A stretch of DNA of 56,150 nucleotides from Ferrovibrio sp. (GCF_019636075.1 NZ_JAHBYG010000026.1:1-56150); one strand, 5' to 3'. Shown: positions 1-7,935, counted from the stretch's first letter. The notes: generated from the sequence alone by a model not told the origin. Numbers and translations are program-made.

Positions 1-54
1 CTGCCCTGGCAAAGCGAAAGCGTGATGACAAGAAGGAAAGAAACCGATGCGTAA
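1..54 (+). CDS. possible C-terminus of upstream ABC permease (partial)
   Basis: The frame starting at base 1 reads LPWQSESV and then a basic tail ending at a TAA at 52-54, so it would overlap the next gene's start by 8 bases. A short basic or Trp-containing tail is common at the end of ABC permeases, and a permease gene directly upstream of this binding protein would be expected. Only 17 codons are visible. Another frame also has a stop at 23-25, so the reading frame is a guess. Confidence 0.25.
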   Translation: MPWQSESVMTRRKETDA

Positions 55-988
55 ACTCCCCGCCTTGCTGCTCGGCCTTGGCCTGGCTGCGGCTGCGCTG
101 CCGGCGCAAGCCCACGACAAATACACCCTGCTGCTGGATTGGTTCGTGAACCCCGATCATGCGCCGCTGTTCATCGCCAAGGAAGCCGGCATATTCGACC
201 GCCATGAATTGTTGGTGGACCTGATCCCGCCCGCGGATCCCAACGACCCGCCCAAGCTGGTGGCCGCCGGCAAAGCCGATGCGGCGATTTCCTATCAGCC
301 GCAATTGCATATCCAGGTGGCGCAGGGCCTGCCGCTGAAGCGCATCGCCTCGCTGGTGGCCACGCCGCTGAACAGCCTGGTGGTGGCTGCCGATGGGCCG
401 GTAAAATCGATTGCCGACCTGAAGGGCCGCAAGGTGGGCTATTCGGTGGGCGGTTTCGAAGATGCGCTGCTGAAAGCCATGCTGGAAGGCTATGGCCTGA
501 AACTCTCCGACATCACCTTGGTGAATGTGAATTTCTCGCTCTCGCCAGCGATTTTCGCCGGACGCGTGGATGCCACCATCGGCGCGTTCCGCAATTTCGA
601 ACTGAACCAGATGGCCATCGAGGGCAAGCCTGGCCGCGCCTTCTATCCGGAAGAGCATGGCGTGCCGCTCTACGATGAACTGATCCTGGTGGCGCATAAG
701 GACAAGCTGAGCGATCCGCGCCACGCCCGCCTGCTGGATGCGCTGGAGGAAGCAGTGGCCTATCTGCACAATTACCCGCAGAAAAGCTGGGAACTGTTCA
801 TCAAGAACAACAAGTCGCTGGACGATGAATTGAACCGCCGGGCCTGGAAAGACACCGTGCCGCGCTTCTCGCAAAGCCCGCGCGCGCTGGATGGCCGCCG
901 CTATACCCGCTTTGCCGATTTCCTGACCAAGCAGGGCCTGATCCCGAAGGCGTTGCCGGTAACCGATTACGCAGTGGAATTGCGTTGA
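47..988 (+). CDS. NMT1/ThiY-like ABC transporter substrate-binding protein
   Basis: Periplasmic binding protein of the NMT1/THI5 family, which delivers thiamine-pyrimidine precursors (HMP or its formylamino derivative) to an ABC importer. The 313-residue product has a signal peptide (about residues 1-22, ending AQA). It then has the family's LDWFVNPDHAPLFIAKEAG opening and a PPKLVAAGKADAAISYQP segment, both typical of ThiY-type proteins. Length matches the family. The start has a good ribosome site (AAGAAGGAAAG). The permease and ATPase genes are presumably just outside the window. The pyrimidine ligand is inferred from family resemblance; related NMT1 proteins bind riboflavin precursors or sulfonates. 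Confidence 0.8.
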   Translation: MRKLPALLLGLGLAAAALPAQAHDKYTLLLDWFVNPDHAPLFIAKEAGIFDRHELLVDLIPPADPNDPPKLVAAGKADAAISYQPQLHIQVAQGLPLKRIASLVATPLNSLVVAADGPVKSIADLKGRKVGYSVGGFEDALLKAMLEGYGLKLSDITLVNVNFSLSPAIFAGRVDATIGAFRNFELNQMAIEGKPGRAFYPEEHGVPLYDELILVAHKDKLSDPRHARLLDALEEAVAYLHNYPQKSWELFIKNNKSLDDELNRRAWKDTVPRFSQSPRALDGRRYTRFADFLTKQGLIPKALPVTDYAVELR

Positions 989-991
989 CCC

Positions 992-1333
992 TCAGACCCT
1001 GAGCAGATTGAACAGGGTTCCCGCCGCGACCAGGCAGAGTGCAGAGCCGCAAAGCCGAAGCCAGGCTTTGCGGCTGATTCTGCCACGATCCTCGGGCGGA
1101 TATTTCGGCAAACGCCGCCGCAGGAAGCCCTGACCAATCGCCGGCTGCTGCAACAATTCCATAAAATCGGCAAGCGCGGCCAATGCTGGAATCCCGCTGA
1201 TGCAGAGCAGCAGATAGAGCCAGCCCTCACGCGTCGCACCCAACAGGAATTTATGGCCGCCCCAGAAACCGGCCAACAGCGTCACGTATAATGCGAATAC
1301 GCGGTTGACGGTATCGGGCTCACCAGCGGCCAT
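992..1333 (-). CDS. TM2-domain membrane protein
   Basis: Small inner-membrane protein of 113 residues. It has the TM2 arrangement: a first helix (about 11-30) running into a GGHKFLLG turn, then a second helix with a Gly-rich, Leu-rich face (about 36-55). A third hydrophobic stretch lies near the C-terminus (about 92-110). The GxHxFxLG-type turn between helices is the TM2 signature. The start overlaps the end of the preceding gene by 14 bases and shows no clear ribosome site, so translation is probably coupled. It is the last gene of a three-gene reverse operon with two secreted proteins, and it converges on the binding-protein gene with only 3 bases between them. Function unknown. Confidence 0.6.
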   Translation of the reverse strand: MAAGEPDTVNRVFALYVTLLAGFWGGHKFLLGATREGWLYLLLCISGIPALAALADFMELLQQPAIGQGFLRRRLPKYPPEDRGRISRKAWLRLCGSALCLVAAGTLFNLLRV

Positions 1334-1904
1334 TGATCGGCTTGGCCGGCGAAAGCGGGCAACTGATGTTGCCCGTCAGCGATCCGGCATCGTTCAGCGG
1401 CTTGAAGATGCTGGTATCGGAACGCAGATAGCGTTGGCCTTTCAGCGGCCCGCTGGTCATGGTCAGCAGGCGCTGGGCCGGATCGAACCGGTAGGCCCCG
1501 GTGCCGCCATCGAAATTGCGATAGCGTTTCTGATCTATCAGGCCGAACATCAACCCGGTCTGCGGGCTGCCCATGATCATGCCGCCGATGCTGATCGGTG
1601 CATCGCAGGCATAAACGCCGGCAGGCGGTGCGCCGACCAGATCCTGCTTGGGCTCGGGCTTCACCTGATCGAGCGGCGTGAGCGACCCCATATAGCGCAA
1701 ATGCACGGCACTGCCGTCTTCCAGGCGGGTGAATTTGCAGCCCAGCAACGGATCGCGTTCGCCCCGGGATTCCAGCGTCGATTTCTGCACATAGTTATTG
1801 CTGAAAAAACGTTCGCCTGCCGGCGGGCACGGCTCATCGCGCGCAAGCGCTGGCTGGAGATATCCAGTCAGCAGCAAGGCCGTTACGGCAAACAGAGCGC
1901 GCAT
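1320..1904 (-). CDS. secreted hypothetical protein
   Basis: Protein of 194 residues with an N-terminal signal peptide (hydrophobic 3-18, cleavage probably after ALA at 19-21). The mature part has four Cys (in EPCPP, LGCKF, YACDA and ISCPL), which could form two disulfides. It ends with a motif reading GTGAYRFDPAQ followed by SGPLKGQRYLR. I have seen the 'GxYRFD...SGPLKG' pattern in uncharacterised secreted proteins but cannot name a family. Its ATG shares one base with the TGA of the upstream repeat protein (TGATG), so the two are translationally coupled and probably act together outside the cytoplasm. Confidence 0.7.
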   Translation of the reverse strand: MRALFAVTALLLTGYLQPALARDEPCPPAGERFFSNNYVQKSTLESRGERDPLLGCKFTRLEDGSAVHLRYMGSLTPLDQVKPEPKQDLVGAPPAGVYACDAPISIGGMIMGSPQTGLMFGLIDQKRYRNFDGGTGAYRFDPAQRLLTMTSGPLKGQRYLRSDTSIFKPLNDAGSLTGNISCPLSPAKPINGRW

Positions 1905-2569
1905 CAATTGCCTGCTCCGCCGGCCACGATGGAATTCACCGCACCCAGCGAATACTTGCCACCCGCCGCGATCACATTGCCGGCACCGCCCGATACGATA
2001 TTGCCACCGCCGCTGGCCACGATGTTGCCCGCACCGCCGGATACGATATTGCCGCCGCCGCTGGCCACGATGGCACCGGTCTGCTTGTTGATCAGATCGG
2101 CGCCGCGGATCGCCAGCACGGTGCCGCGCGGCGCGTTCATGTTGGGCACGCGCACCACGGTGTAGCTGAGATTCACCCAGCCCGCCGCCGGGCAAGGCCG
2201 CCCCACCACGCTATTGCCCGATGGCACGATGCACATGCCCGGATCGGCATTGTTGAACTGGCCATTGCCGGAGAATTTCCATTCCTGGAATTTCGAGAAA
2301 TTGCAGGTGGCGAAAAACACCTGGCCGCTGCGATTCATCTCCAGGCATTGCGAACCCTGCTGCAACTGCCCGAAGAACACATTCTCGTTGGGAACATAGC
2401 GTATATTGTTGTTATGCCGGCTCATGCTGCACGGTGCCATCACCGCCTTGCCGCCATTATTGGCCAGGCACAAGCCGCCATGGGCGAATACATCGGCACG
2501 GGCCTGCTGGACCGGCGCCAGCAAGGCAAGGCCGAACAGCGCGGAAGCAACGGCAGTGAGCATTTTCAT
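1904..2569 (-). CDS. secreted ricin-B-like protein with C-terminal GGxGNIV repeats
   Basis: Protein of 221 residues. Residues 1-26 form a signal peptide ending ARA. Residues 27 to about 150 look like one ricin-type beta-trefoil (GGLCLANNGG, QGSQCLEM, QEWKFSGNGQF, PGMCIVPSG), with repeated Cys-containing strands and a Q-x-W-like motif. From about residue 170 the chain turns into Gly/Asn/Ile/Val repeats of 8 residues (GGGNIVSG, GGAGNIVA) arranged in a 16-residue period. The chosen ATG has GAGGAAA upstream; a longer frame begins 69 bases earlier without such a site. It is the first gene of a three-gene reverse operon. Carbohydrate or surface binding is inferred from the trefoil only. Confidence 0.7.
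   Translation of the reverse strand: MKMLTAVASALFGLALLAPVQQARADVFAHGGLCLANNGGKAVMAPCSMSRHNNNIRYVPNENVFFGQLQQGSQCLEMNRSGQVFFATCNFSKFQEWKFSGNGQFNNADPGMCIVPSGNSVVGRPCPAAGWVNLSYTVVRVPNMNAPRGTVLAIRGADLINKQTGAIVASGGGNIVSGGAGNIVASGGGNIVSGGAGNVIAAGGKYSLGAVNSIVAGGAGN
1985..2076 (-). repeat. 48-bp tandem repeat inside the ricin-like gene
   Basis: Two near-identical 48-bp units start at 1992 and 2040 on the plus strand with GATACGATATTGCC. They differ in few bases and encode the 16-residue protein repeat. The flanking sequence continues as degenerate half-units of 24 bp. The repeat number could vary between strains. Confidence 0.75.
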
Positions 2570-2649
2570 GGATGTTTCCTCGGCTAGACAACGGCAAGGC
2601 CGCATCGGCGGCCGGCCCGACTGTAGGCGCAGCGCCATGGCCGTTAGAA

Positions 2650-2677
2650 TCCCCCGCCCGGGGTATTTTGTGGGGGA
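2650..2677. promoter_or_regulatory. inverted repeat in divergent intergenic region
   Basis: TCCCCC at 2650-2655 pairs with GGGGGA at 2672-2677. It lies in the 159-bp gap between the divergent ricin-like gene and the response regulator gene, with a GCCCGGGG core next to it. It may be an operator or a hairpin in the leader of the regulator gene. Weak evidence. Confidence 0.25.
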
Positions 2678-2728
2678 CGCTACGTTTTACGGCTGCGCAT
2701 CCGGCCTGGGCTTTGCTAGACTTGAGCC

Positions 2729-3418
2729 ATGAACGCCGTGCCTGTTGCTTCCGGTCCGATCAATGTCGTTGTGGTGGAGGATGATCCGCTGCACCGCGAA
2801 CGATTCCGCGATAACCTGCGTGCCGATCCAAGCCTGGCACTGGCTGCCGAATATGCCGGCGCACAATCGGCCATCGCCGCCATTGGTGCGGCGGGCGAGC
2901 AGACGCGGCCCGATGTGCTGCTGGTGGACCTGGACCTGCCCGATGGCTCAGGCTTCGATGTGATCCGCCATACCCGCCAGGCCAGCCCGGCCACCGAGAT
3001 CATGGTTGTGTCGATCTTCGGCGGCGAGACCAATCTGATCCAGGCCATCGAGGCCGGCGCCACCGGATATCTGCTGAAGGATTCCCTGCCCGACGATTTC
3101 AACGCCGCCATCCATGCGCTGCGTGCCGGCGAATCTCCGATCAGTCCGTCGCTGGCGCGCTTGCTGCTCAAGCGCTATCAGCCCGCCGAACCGCAGGCGA
3201 AAGCCGAAAGCGCCGAACCCTCGCCGCTCTCGCGCCGCGAGATCGACATCCTGGAACTGGTGGCGCGCGGCATCGGCTTTTCCGAAGTGGCCGAGCGTTT
3301 GTTCATCTCGCCGCATACTGTAAAAACCCATGTGAAGAATATCTACCGCAAGCTGGATGCGCATTCGCGCCCGCATGCGGTGTATATCGCGCGCCAGCGC
3401 GGCCTGATCGTTTCCTGA
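2729..3418 (+). CDS. NarL/FixJ-type response regulator
   Basis: Two-domain transcriptional regulator of 229 residues. The receiver domain spans about residues 12-130, with the acidic pair in VVEDDP and the probable phosphorylated Asp67 in LLVDLDLPDGSG. The LuxR-type helix-turn-helix occupies about 162-226 (SRREIDILELVARG, then the recognition segment ISPHTVKTHVKNIYRKL). Six bases downstream a hydrolase gene starts, and beyond it lies a histidine kinase with the HisKA_3 fold that usually pairs with this class. Sensor and regulator are therefore a cognate system by position. The target genes are unknown. Confidence 0.9.
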   Translation: MNAVPVASGPINVVVVEDDPLHRERFRDNLRADPSLALAAEYAGAQSAIAAIGAAGEQTRPDVLLVDLDLPDGSGFDVIRHTRQASPATEIMVVSIFGGETNLIQAIEAGATGYLLKDSLPDDFNAAIHALRAGESPISPSLARLLLKRYQPAEPQAKAESAEPSPLSRREIDILELVARGIGFSEVAERLFISPHTVKTHVKNIYRKLDAHSRPHAVYIARQRGLIVS

Positions 3419-3424
3419 TCCGTC

Positions 3425-4300
3425 ATGGCTATGCGTTGGCCCAATCGCATGCGTGGCGCCTTGTTGATCTGGCTGGGATTGCTGGCGGGCGGTTATGCCG
3501 CGCTGTTGGCCTATATCTCTTTCACCCAGGAAAGCCGCATCTTCTTTCCGCGCGCCATGGAGCAGGCACGGGCAAACGAAATCCTGCGCCAATTGCCCGA
3601 TGCGCGTTCGGTTTGGCTGCAGAGCGCCGATGGCGTTAAGCTACATGGCTGGTGGCGCCCGGCCGAACCGGACAAGCCATCGGGCCGATTGCTGCTGTAT
3701 TTCGGCGGCAATGCCGAGGATGTGCATTGGCGCCTGGCAGCATCCGGACCCGGCAGGCCGGAGAATTATCCCGGCTGGGATATCCTGCTGACCGATTATC
3801 GCGGCTATGGCCTGAGCGGCGGCGTGCCTGGACAAACCGCATTGCAGGCCGATGCGCTGCTCTGGTTCGATACCGCCAGCGCCGGGCGGATCGACGGCAT
3901 CGCCAAGCCGCACAGCATCGCCGTGATGGGCACCAGCCTGGGGTCTTACTACACAACCTACCTGGCGGCGCAGCGCCCGGTGGCCGGCATCGTGCTGGTA
4001 ACGCCGTTCGATAGCGTGCTGGATTACGTGCGCTCGCGGTTGCCACTCTTGCCGGTGAAGCTGCTGCTGCGCCATCCGATGGAAAGCATCCGCCATGCCG
4101 GGCAGATCAATGCGCCCAGCCTTTTCCTGGTGGCCGCCAACGACGCCACCATTCCGCCGGAGCGCGCGCGCATTCTGTACGAACAATGGGCCGGCCAGCC
4201 GCGCGACTGGGTGTTGCTGCCGCAGACCAATCACGACACGATCTCTGCCGATCCGCTTTATTGGGAGGCGCTGCGCCGTTTCCTGCGCAGCCTGCCGTGA
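3425..4300 (+). CDS. membrane-anchored alpha/beta hydrolase
   Basis: Serine hydrolase of 291 residues, resembling the BEM46/ABHD13 type. It has an N-terminal signal anchor (about 9-30), a QESRIFFPR segment typical of this group, and an oxyanion region around YFGGNAED. The nucleophile elbow is GTSLGS with Ser171, followed by Asp240 (ANDATIP) and His270 (TNHDTIS), so the catalytic triad is complete. It sits between the response regulator and its kinase. Its stop overlaps the kinase start (GTGA), which suggests it belongs to the signalling unit. Its substrate is unknown; the active site should face the periplasm if the anchor is uncleaved. Confidence 0.8.
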   Translation: MAMRWPNRMRGALLIWLGLLAGGYAALLAYISFTQESRIFFPRAMEQARANEILRQLPDARSVWLQSADGVKLHGWWRPAEPDKPSGRLLLYFGGNAEDVHWRLAASGPGRPENYPGWDILLTDYRGYGLSGGVPGQTALQADALLWFDTASAGRIDGIAKPHSIAVMGTSLGSYYTTYLAAQRPVAGIVLVTPFDSVLDYVRSRLPLLPVKLLLRHPMESIRHAGQINAPSLFLVAANDATIPPERARILYEQWAGQPRDWVLLPQTNHDTISADPLYWEALRRFLRSLP

Positions 4301-6174
4301 TCCGCGCCGGCCTGCTGCTGCTGGTGGCCGGCTGCCTGGCGCTGCTGGCCTGGTTCAGCCTGGCGCCGCAGCCGCTGCCGGCCGAGGTGATCCGCATCGA
4401 CCGGGCCGCCTTCGTGAAGGCCACGAACGCGGAGATTCCGGAACACGCGACCGCCAATCAACCTTGGGAAAACCGCAGCCTGCCGGATTTCTGGCGCATG
4501 CACCGGCCCAACGAAGCCGGCTTCGGCTGGTATCGGGTGGAATTCGATGTGCTTTACCAGCCCGACACGCCCTGGGCGGCTTTCGTATCGTTCGCCAATT
4601 CGGCCCTGGCCCTGCGACTGAACGGCGTGGAGCTTTCACGCGAGGCTGCCTTCGATGCGGTGCATCTGGCGGCCCGCACCAGCCCGCCGCATATGGCGAT
4701 CCTGCCTGCCCCGCTGCTGAAATCCGGCACCAACCGGCTGGACCTGCTGTTACGGGTGGAGCGCGACATCAACGGCGGCCTGTCGGCCCTCGAGATCGGG
4801 CCGCAGCAATGGCTGTTGCCGCGCTATCAGCAGCAGCTTTTCTGGCGCAGCGACCTGCCGCGCGCGCTGACCATGGCGGGGCTGGTCGCGGCCTTGTTCA
4901 TGGCGTTGCTATGGCTGCGGCGCCCGCGTGAAATGATCTATCCCTGGTTCTGCGCGCTGGCGCTGTGCTGGAGCATCCGCGCCTTGCACGTGGCGGGCAA
5001 CGATGACTGGCTGCTGCCGCTGCGCCGGCCGCTGGGGCTGGAAGGCAACGATCTGTTTCTCACCGCCAGCTTCTCGCTCGGCTTTGCATTGCTTGCGATC
5101 ACGGTGAACCGCTTCGCCGCGCGGCCGGCACCGATGTGGGAGCGCGGCGCGCTGGCGCTGTGCCTGCTGCTGCCGCTCACCGTGGCGCCGCTGGGCAACC
5201 AGGTGCTGGCGCCGCTGCAACCCGGCTGGTATGGCCTGGCCATGCTGTTTGCCGGCTGGGCAGCCGCAACCGCTTTGCGCCTGGCTGTGCAAAAGCGGCA
5301 TTGGAGCTATTGGCTGATCCTGGCCGGCATCGCCGCCACGACTGTGGCCGGCCTGCATGATTGGCTGGTGATCACCGGGCGGGTCGGCTTCGATCCCACG
5401 CCCTGGCTGGGTTATGGCCCGCCGGTCATGCTGGCCACAATGGTGACCGCGTTGGGCGGGCGCTATTTCCATGCCTTCGACGAAGCCGCACGGCTGAACA
5501 GCGAACTTGAACAGCGCGTGCGGGACAAGACCCAGGAATTGGAACACCATTACGAACGTATCGCGCAACTGGAGCGCCTGGCCGGCATGGCCGAGGAACG
5601 CGACCGGCTGATGCGCGAGATGCATGACGGCGTCGGCTCGCAATTGATCACCACCCTGCATGCGCTGGAAAAAGGCCAGATCGGACAGGTCGAAACCGCC
5701 AGCCTGCTGCGCGGCTGCATCGACGATCTGCGGCTGATGATCGACTCCCTGGATGCCGGCCAGCAATCCATGGCCGATGCCCTGGCCAATCTGCGTTTCC
5801 GCCTGGAACCGCGCCTCACCGCCGCCGGCATCCGTTCGGCCTGGGCTGTCAACGATGGCCCGGCCAACCTGCCGCCCGGCACCGTGCTGCAATTGCTGCG
5901 TATCCTGCAGGAGGCACTGACCAATGCCTTGAAGCATTCCGATGCCGCCAATGTGCAGGTGGAATGGCGGATCGAGGACGGAGCGGCATGCCTGCGCGTG
6001 CAAGATGATGGCTCCGGCCTTGCCAAGGCAGCAACCGCGCCGGCGAGCGGAAGTGTGGGCCGAGGGATGGCGAATATGCGCCAGCGGGCCGCGCGGATCG
6101 GCGCCCGCTTGGTCGTCAGCAATGGCCCCGACGGCGGCTGCCTGGTGGAAGCCCGCCTGCCGCTGGCCAAATAG
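4297..6174 (+). CDS. 7TM-type sensor histidine kinase (HisKA_3)
   Basis: Membrane sensor kinase of 625 residues. The start is the GTG overlapping the hydrolase stop; a longer in-frame opening begins inside that gene and is unlikely. It has an N-terminal helix (about 2-20). A periplasmic beta-sandwich with the gwYRVEF and RLNGVELS motifs resembles 7TMR-DISMED2 (about 60-170). About seven membrane helices (190-400) and a coiled coil (about 410-440) follow. The dimerisation/phosphoacceptor helix has His443 in REMHDGVGSQL. The ATPase domain has EEALTNALKHS, DDGSGL and GRGMANM. All catalytic boxes are present. DISMED2-type domains are thought to bind carbohydrate-like ligands; the signal here is unknown. 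Confidence 0.9.
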   Translation: MIRAGLLLLVAGCLALLAWFSLAPQPLPAEVIRIDRAAFVKATNAEIPEHATANQPWENRSLPDFWRMHRPNEAGFGWYRVEFDVLYQPDTPWAAFVSFANSALALRLNGVELSREAAFDAVHLAARTSPPHMAILPAPLLKSGTNRLDLLLRVERDINGGLSALEIGPQQWLLPRYQQQLFWRSDLPRALTMAGLVAALFMALLWLRRPREMIYPWFCALALCWSIRALHVAGNDDWLLPLRRPLGLEGNDLFLTASFSLGFALLAITVNRFAARPAPMWERGALALCLLLPLTVAPLGNQVLAPLQPGWYGLAMLFAGWAAATALRLAVQKRHWSYWLILAGIAATTVAGLHDWLVITGRVGFDPTPWLGYGPPVMLATMVTALGGRYFHAFDEAARLNSELEQRVRDKTQELEHHYERIAQLERLAGMAEERDRLMREMHDGVGSQLITTLHALEKGQIGQVETASLLRGCIDDLRLMIDSLDAGQQSMADALANLRFRLEPRLTAAGIRSAWAVNDGPANLPPGTVLQLLRILQEALTNALKHSDAANVQVEWRIEDGAACLRVQDDGSGLAKAATAPASGSVGRGMANMRQRAARIGARLVVSNGPDGGCLVEARLPLAK

Positions 6175-6211
6175 AAAGCCGGGCTCCAACGCGCAAAGAA
6201 AGCGCAAAGAA

Positions 6212-6243
6212 AAAGCGCCGGCAGGTTGCCCGGCCGGCGCTTT
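6212..6243. terminator. bidirectional rho-independent terminator
   Basis: A perfect 11-bp stem (AAAGCGCCGGC at 6212-6222 pairing with GCCGGCGCTTT at 6233-6243) closes a 10-base loop. There is an A-rich tract on the left and a T-rich tract on the right. It lies between the convergent kinase and cold-shock genes and can serve both. Confidence 0.85.
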
Positions 6244-6273
6244 CAAATTGTTGTGAAACGTGGGCCTGGGCGC

Positions 6274-7002
6274 TCAGCCCATGCGGATTTCAGCCACCTG
6301 CGGCCCCTTCGGGCCCTGGCCGATGCGCACCCGCACCGACTGGCCGGGCTGCAATTCGCCGATGCCTTCGCGGCGCAGCACTTCCATATGCACGAAGATA
6401 TCCTGGCCGCCATCGCCACGCGACACGAAGCCATAGCCCTTCACGGCATTGAACCACTTCACCTTGGCTTCGAAGAATTCGCCGGTGGCCACCACCGAAG
6501 GGAAACGCGGGGCGCCGCGATCACCACCACGATCAAAACCGCCGCGATCAAAGCCACCGCGATCACCGCCACGGTCGAAACCGCCGCCGAAACCGCCCCG
6601 GTCGCCCCCCCGGTCGCCGCCGCGATCAAAGCCGCCGCCGCCGCCGAAACGGTCGTTGAATCCACGATCCTGGCGCGGCGGGCGCTGGCCACGCATGCCA
6701 CCGCCAGCAGCCGGGCCACCGCCACCGCCGCCGGGTTCCGCCGTGCTGGTATCCACAGAAAGAATACGGACAGCCTGCATCCCTTTGGGCCGTCGGGCCA
6801 CTTCGAGCACCAGGGTCACGCCTTCATCGAGAGTTTCGTATCCCGCTTGGCGCAAGCAGGACAGATGCAGGAAGATATCGCCGGAATCATCAACCGGACT
6901 GACGAACCCAAAACCCTTCACCGCATTGAACCATTTGACCTTACCGGAAATCTCGATCAGATCCCCGTTGTCTACGCCAAAGCCCCCTTGCTCCACTGCC
7001 AT
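6274..7002 (-). CDS. double cold-shock-domain RNA-binding protein with RGG linker
   Basis: Protein of 242 residues with two complete cold-shock domains. The first (about 18-82) has KGFGFVSP and DIFLHLS. The second (about 177-242) has KGYGFVSR and DIFVHME, which are the RNP1 and RNP2 nucleic-acid-binding motifs. The domains are joined by about 90 residues rich in Gly, Asp and Arg, with repeated GGFDRGGDRGG units. Two-domain cold-shock proteins are common in alphaproteobacteria, but a long RGG-like linker is less usual and could promote RNA binding or condensation. The ATG has AAGGAAT immediately upstream. Likely role: RNA chaperone; inferred. Confidence 0.9.
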   Translation of the reverse strand: MAVEQGGFGVDNGDLIEISGKVKWFNAVKGFGFVSPVDDSGDIFLHLSCLRQAGYETLDEGVTLVLEVARRPKGMQAVRILSVDTSTAEPGGGGGGPAAGGGMRGQRPPRQDRGFNDRFGGGGGFDRGGDRGGDRGGFGGGFDRGGDRGGFDRGGFDRGGDRGAPRFPSVVATGEFFEAKVKWFNAVKGYGFVSRGDGGQDIFVHMEVLRREGIGELQPGQSVRVRIGQGPKGPQVAEIRMG

Positions 7003-7137
7003 ATTCCTTGTGTTTTGGAACTAACAGAGAAACCCTAACATTAAATTTTCGCGCTGCCAAATCCAGAATCGCTTCGTTTCGGCCACCAATGCAGCCCGAG
7101 GTAGACCAAAGGCGAAGCCCGGTGGGCCGTCATTCAG

Positions 7138-7188
7138 GCATGCTTAAGGCGGCATGCTTAAGGCAGGAATGCTTAAAGGCAGGAATGC
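7138..7188. repeat. short imperfect tandem repeat upstream of the cold-shock gene
   Basis: Three imperfect copies of a 13-16 base unit (GCATGCTTAAGGC at 7138, GGCATGCTTAAGGC at 7151, AGGAATGCTTAAAGGC at 7165) are followed by a partial copy AGGAATGC. They lie between the Panacea-domain gene and the cold-shock gene, about 136-186 bases before the latter's start, so they may be in its promoter or leader. Confidence 0.6.
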
Positions 7189-7197
7189 GCGCGGGCT

Positions 7198-7935
7198 TCA
7201 GAGCGTGGGGCCGGTTACCCGGCGCTTGGGTCGCCAGCGGGTGACCGAACGGCCATCGGCGGTGAAACGCACTTCCTGGCTATCGGGCGGCGCGGCATGA
7301 GCGAGAGTGCCGCCCATTTCAGCAGCACCGGGCTTGACCCCAGGTTTGGTCACCTGACCGCGCAGTATACGGCCCATGCTGCTTTCGCGGGAATATTGTT
7401 CGATCCGCGCCTTCACCTCTTCCTCGAAGGGCGGCAGGTCGGCCGAACGGGCGGAGGGGCTGCGGCGGCTGCCCGGTTTCGCCAGGGCATCGCTGATCGG
7501 CATGGCATGAGCGCTGGGCTTGCCAGACGCACGATGCTGCTCGACATGCACTTCATTGCCCGGACCGCCCTCGACGGCACGCTTCCACGACGGGTCGCCC
7601 AACACCAACTTGTGCAGCGCCACCACCGGCAAGGCGCCGAAGCGCTTCCAGAAGCCTTCCAGGAAGGACAGCACGGTTTCGCTCAAATTCGGCGACCAGG
7701 GATTTTCCAGGCCGGCCTGGAAAACCAGATCCAGCGTCGGCTCGGTCGGCCCGTCATCCGCCACCACGAATGTGGCAGGCATCAGCTTGGCGCCCTCGCG
7801 CATGATGGCGTAATGCGCCTGGGCCAGATAGAGCAACCAACGCAATTTAGGCAATGTCATCGCGATCCGCTCATGGGCGGCGCGTTCCAGCATCCAGAAA
7901 CTGACATCGATACCGGATCGGGTGGCCGGAACCAT
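7198..7935 (-). CDS. Panacea (SocA/DUF4065-like) domain protein
   Basis: Protein of 245 residues. About residues 28-130 resemble the Panacea domain, best known from SocA and phage-associated antitoxin proteins: LPKLRWLLYLAQAHYAI corresponds to the 'KLQKLLYFAQ' helix, and a later segment matches the conserved Pro/Thr-rich strand. The C-terminal 110 residues are Arg/Ser/Pro-rich and probably disordered. The chosen ATG has GGGAGAG upstream; a longer frame starts 66 bases earlier. No toxin-sized partner gene is adjacent. The next gene on the same strand is the cold-shock gene, 195 bases away. The family match is from memory and moderate. Confidence 0.55.
   Translation of the reverse strand: MVPATRSGIDVSFWMLERAAHERIAMTLPKLRWLLYLAQAHYAIMREGAKLMPATFVVADDGPTEPTLDLVFQAGLENPWSPNLSETVLSFLEGFWKRFGALPVVALHKLVLGDPSWKRAVEGGPGNEVHVEQHRASGKPSAHAMPISDALAKPGSRRSPSARSADLPPFEEEVKARIEQYSRESSMGRILRGQVTKPGVKPGAAEMGGTLAHAAPPDSQEVRFTADGRSVTRWRPKRRVTGPTL

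Noticed and set aside
4909..6246. Reverse open frame opposite the histidine kinase
   Set aside because: It covers the H box and ATPase motifs of the kinase and has no recognisable features of its own.
6520..6660. Repeats in the cold-shock linker as a CRISPR-like array
   Set aside because: The repeats are coding GGFDRGGDRGG units without spacers.
6226..7038. Forward open frame through the cold-shock gene
   Set aside because: It is antisense to two perfect cold-shock domains; its Thr/Ala repeats come from the Gly/Arg repeat DNA.
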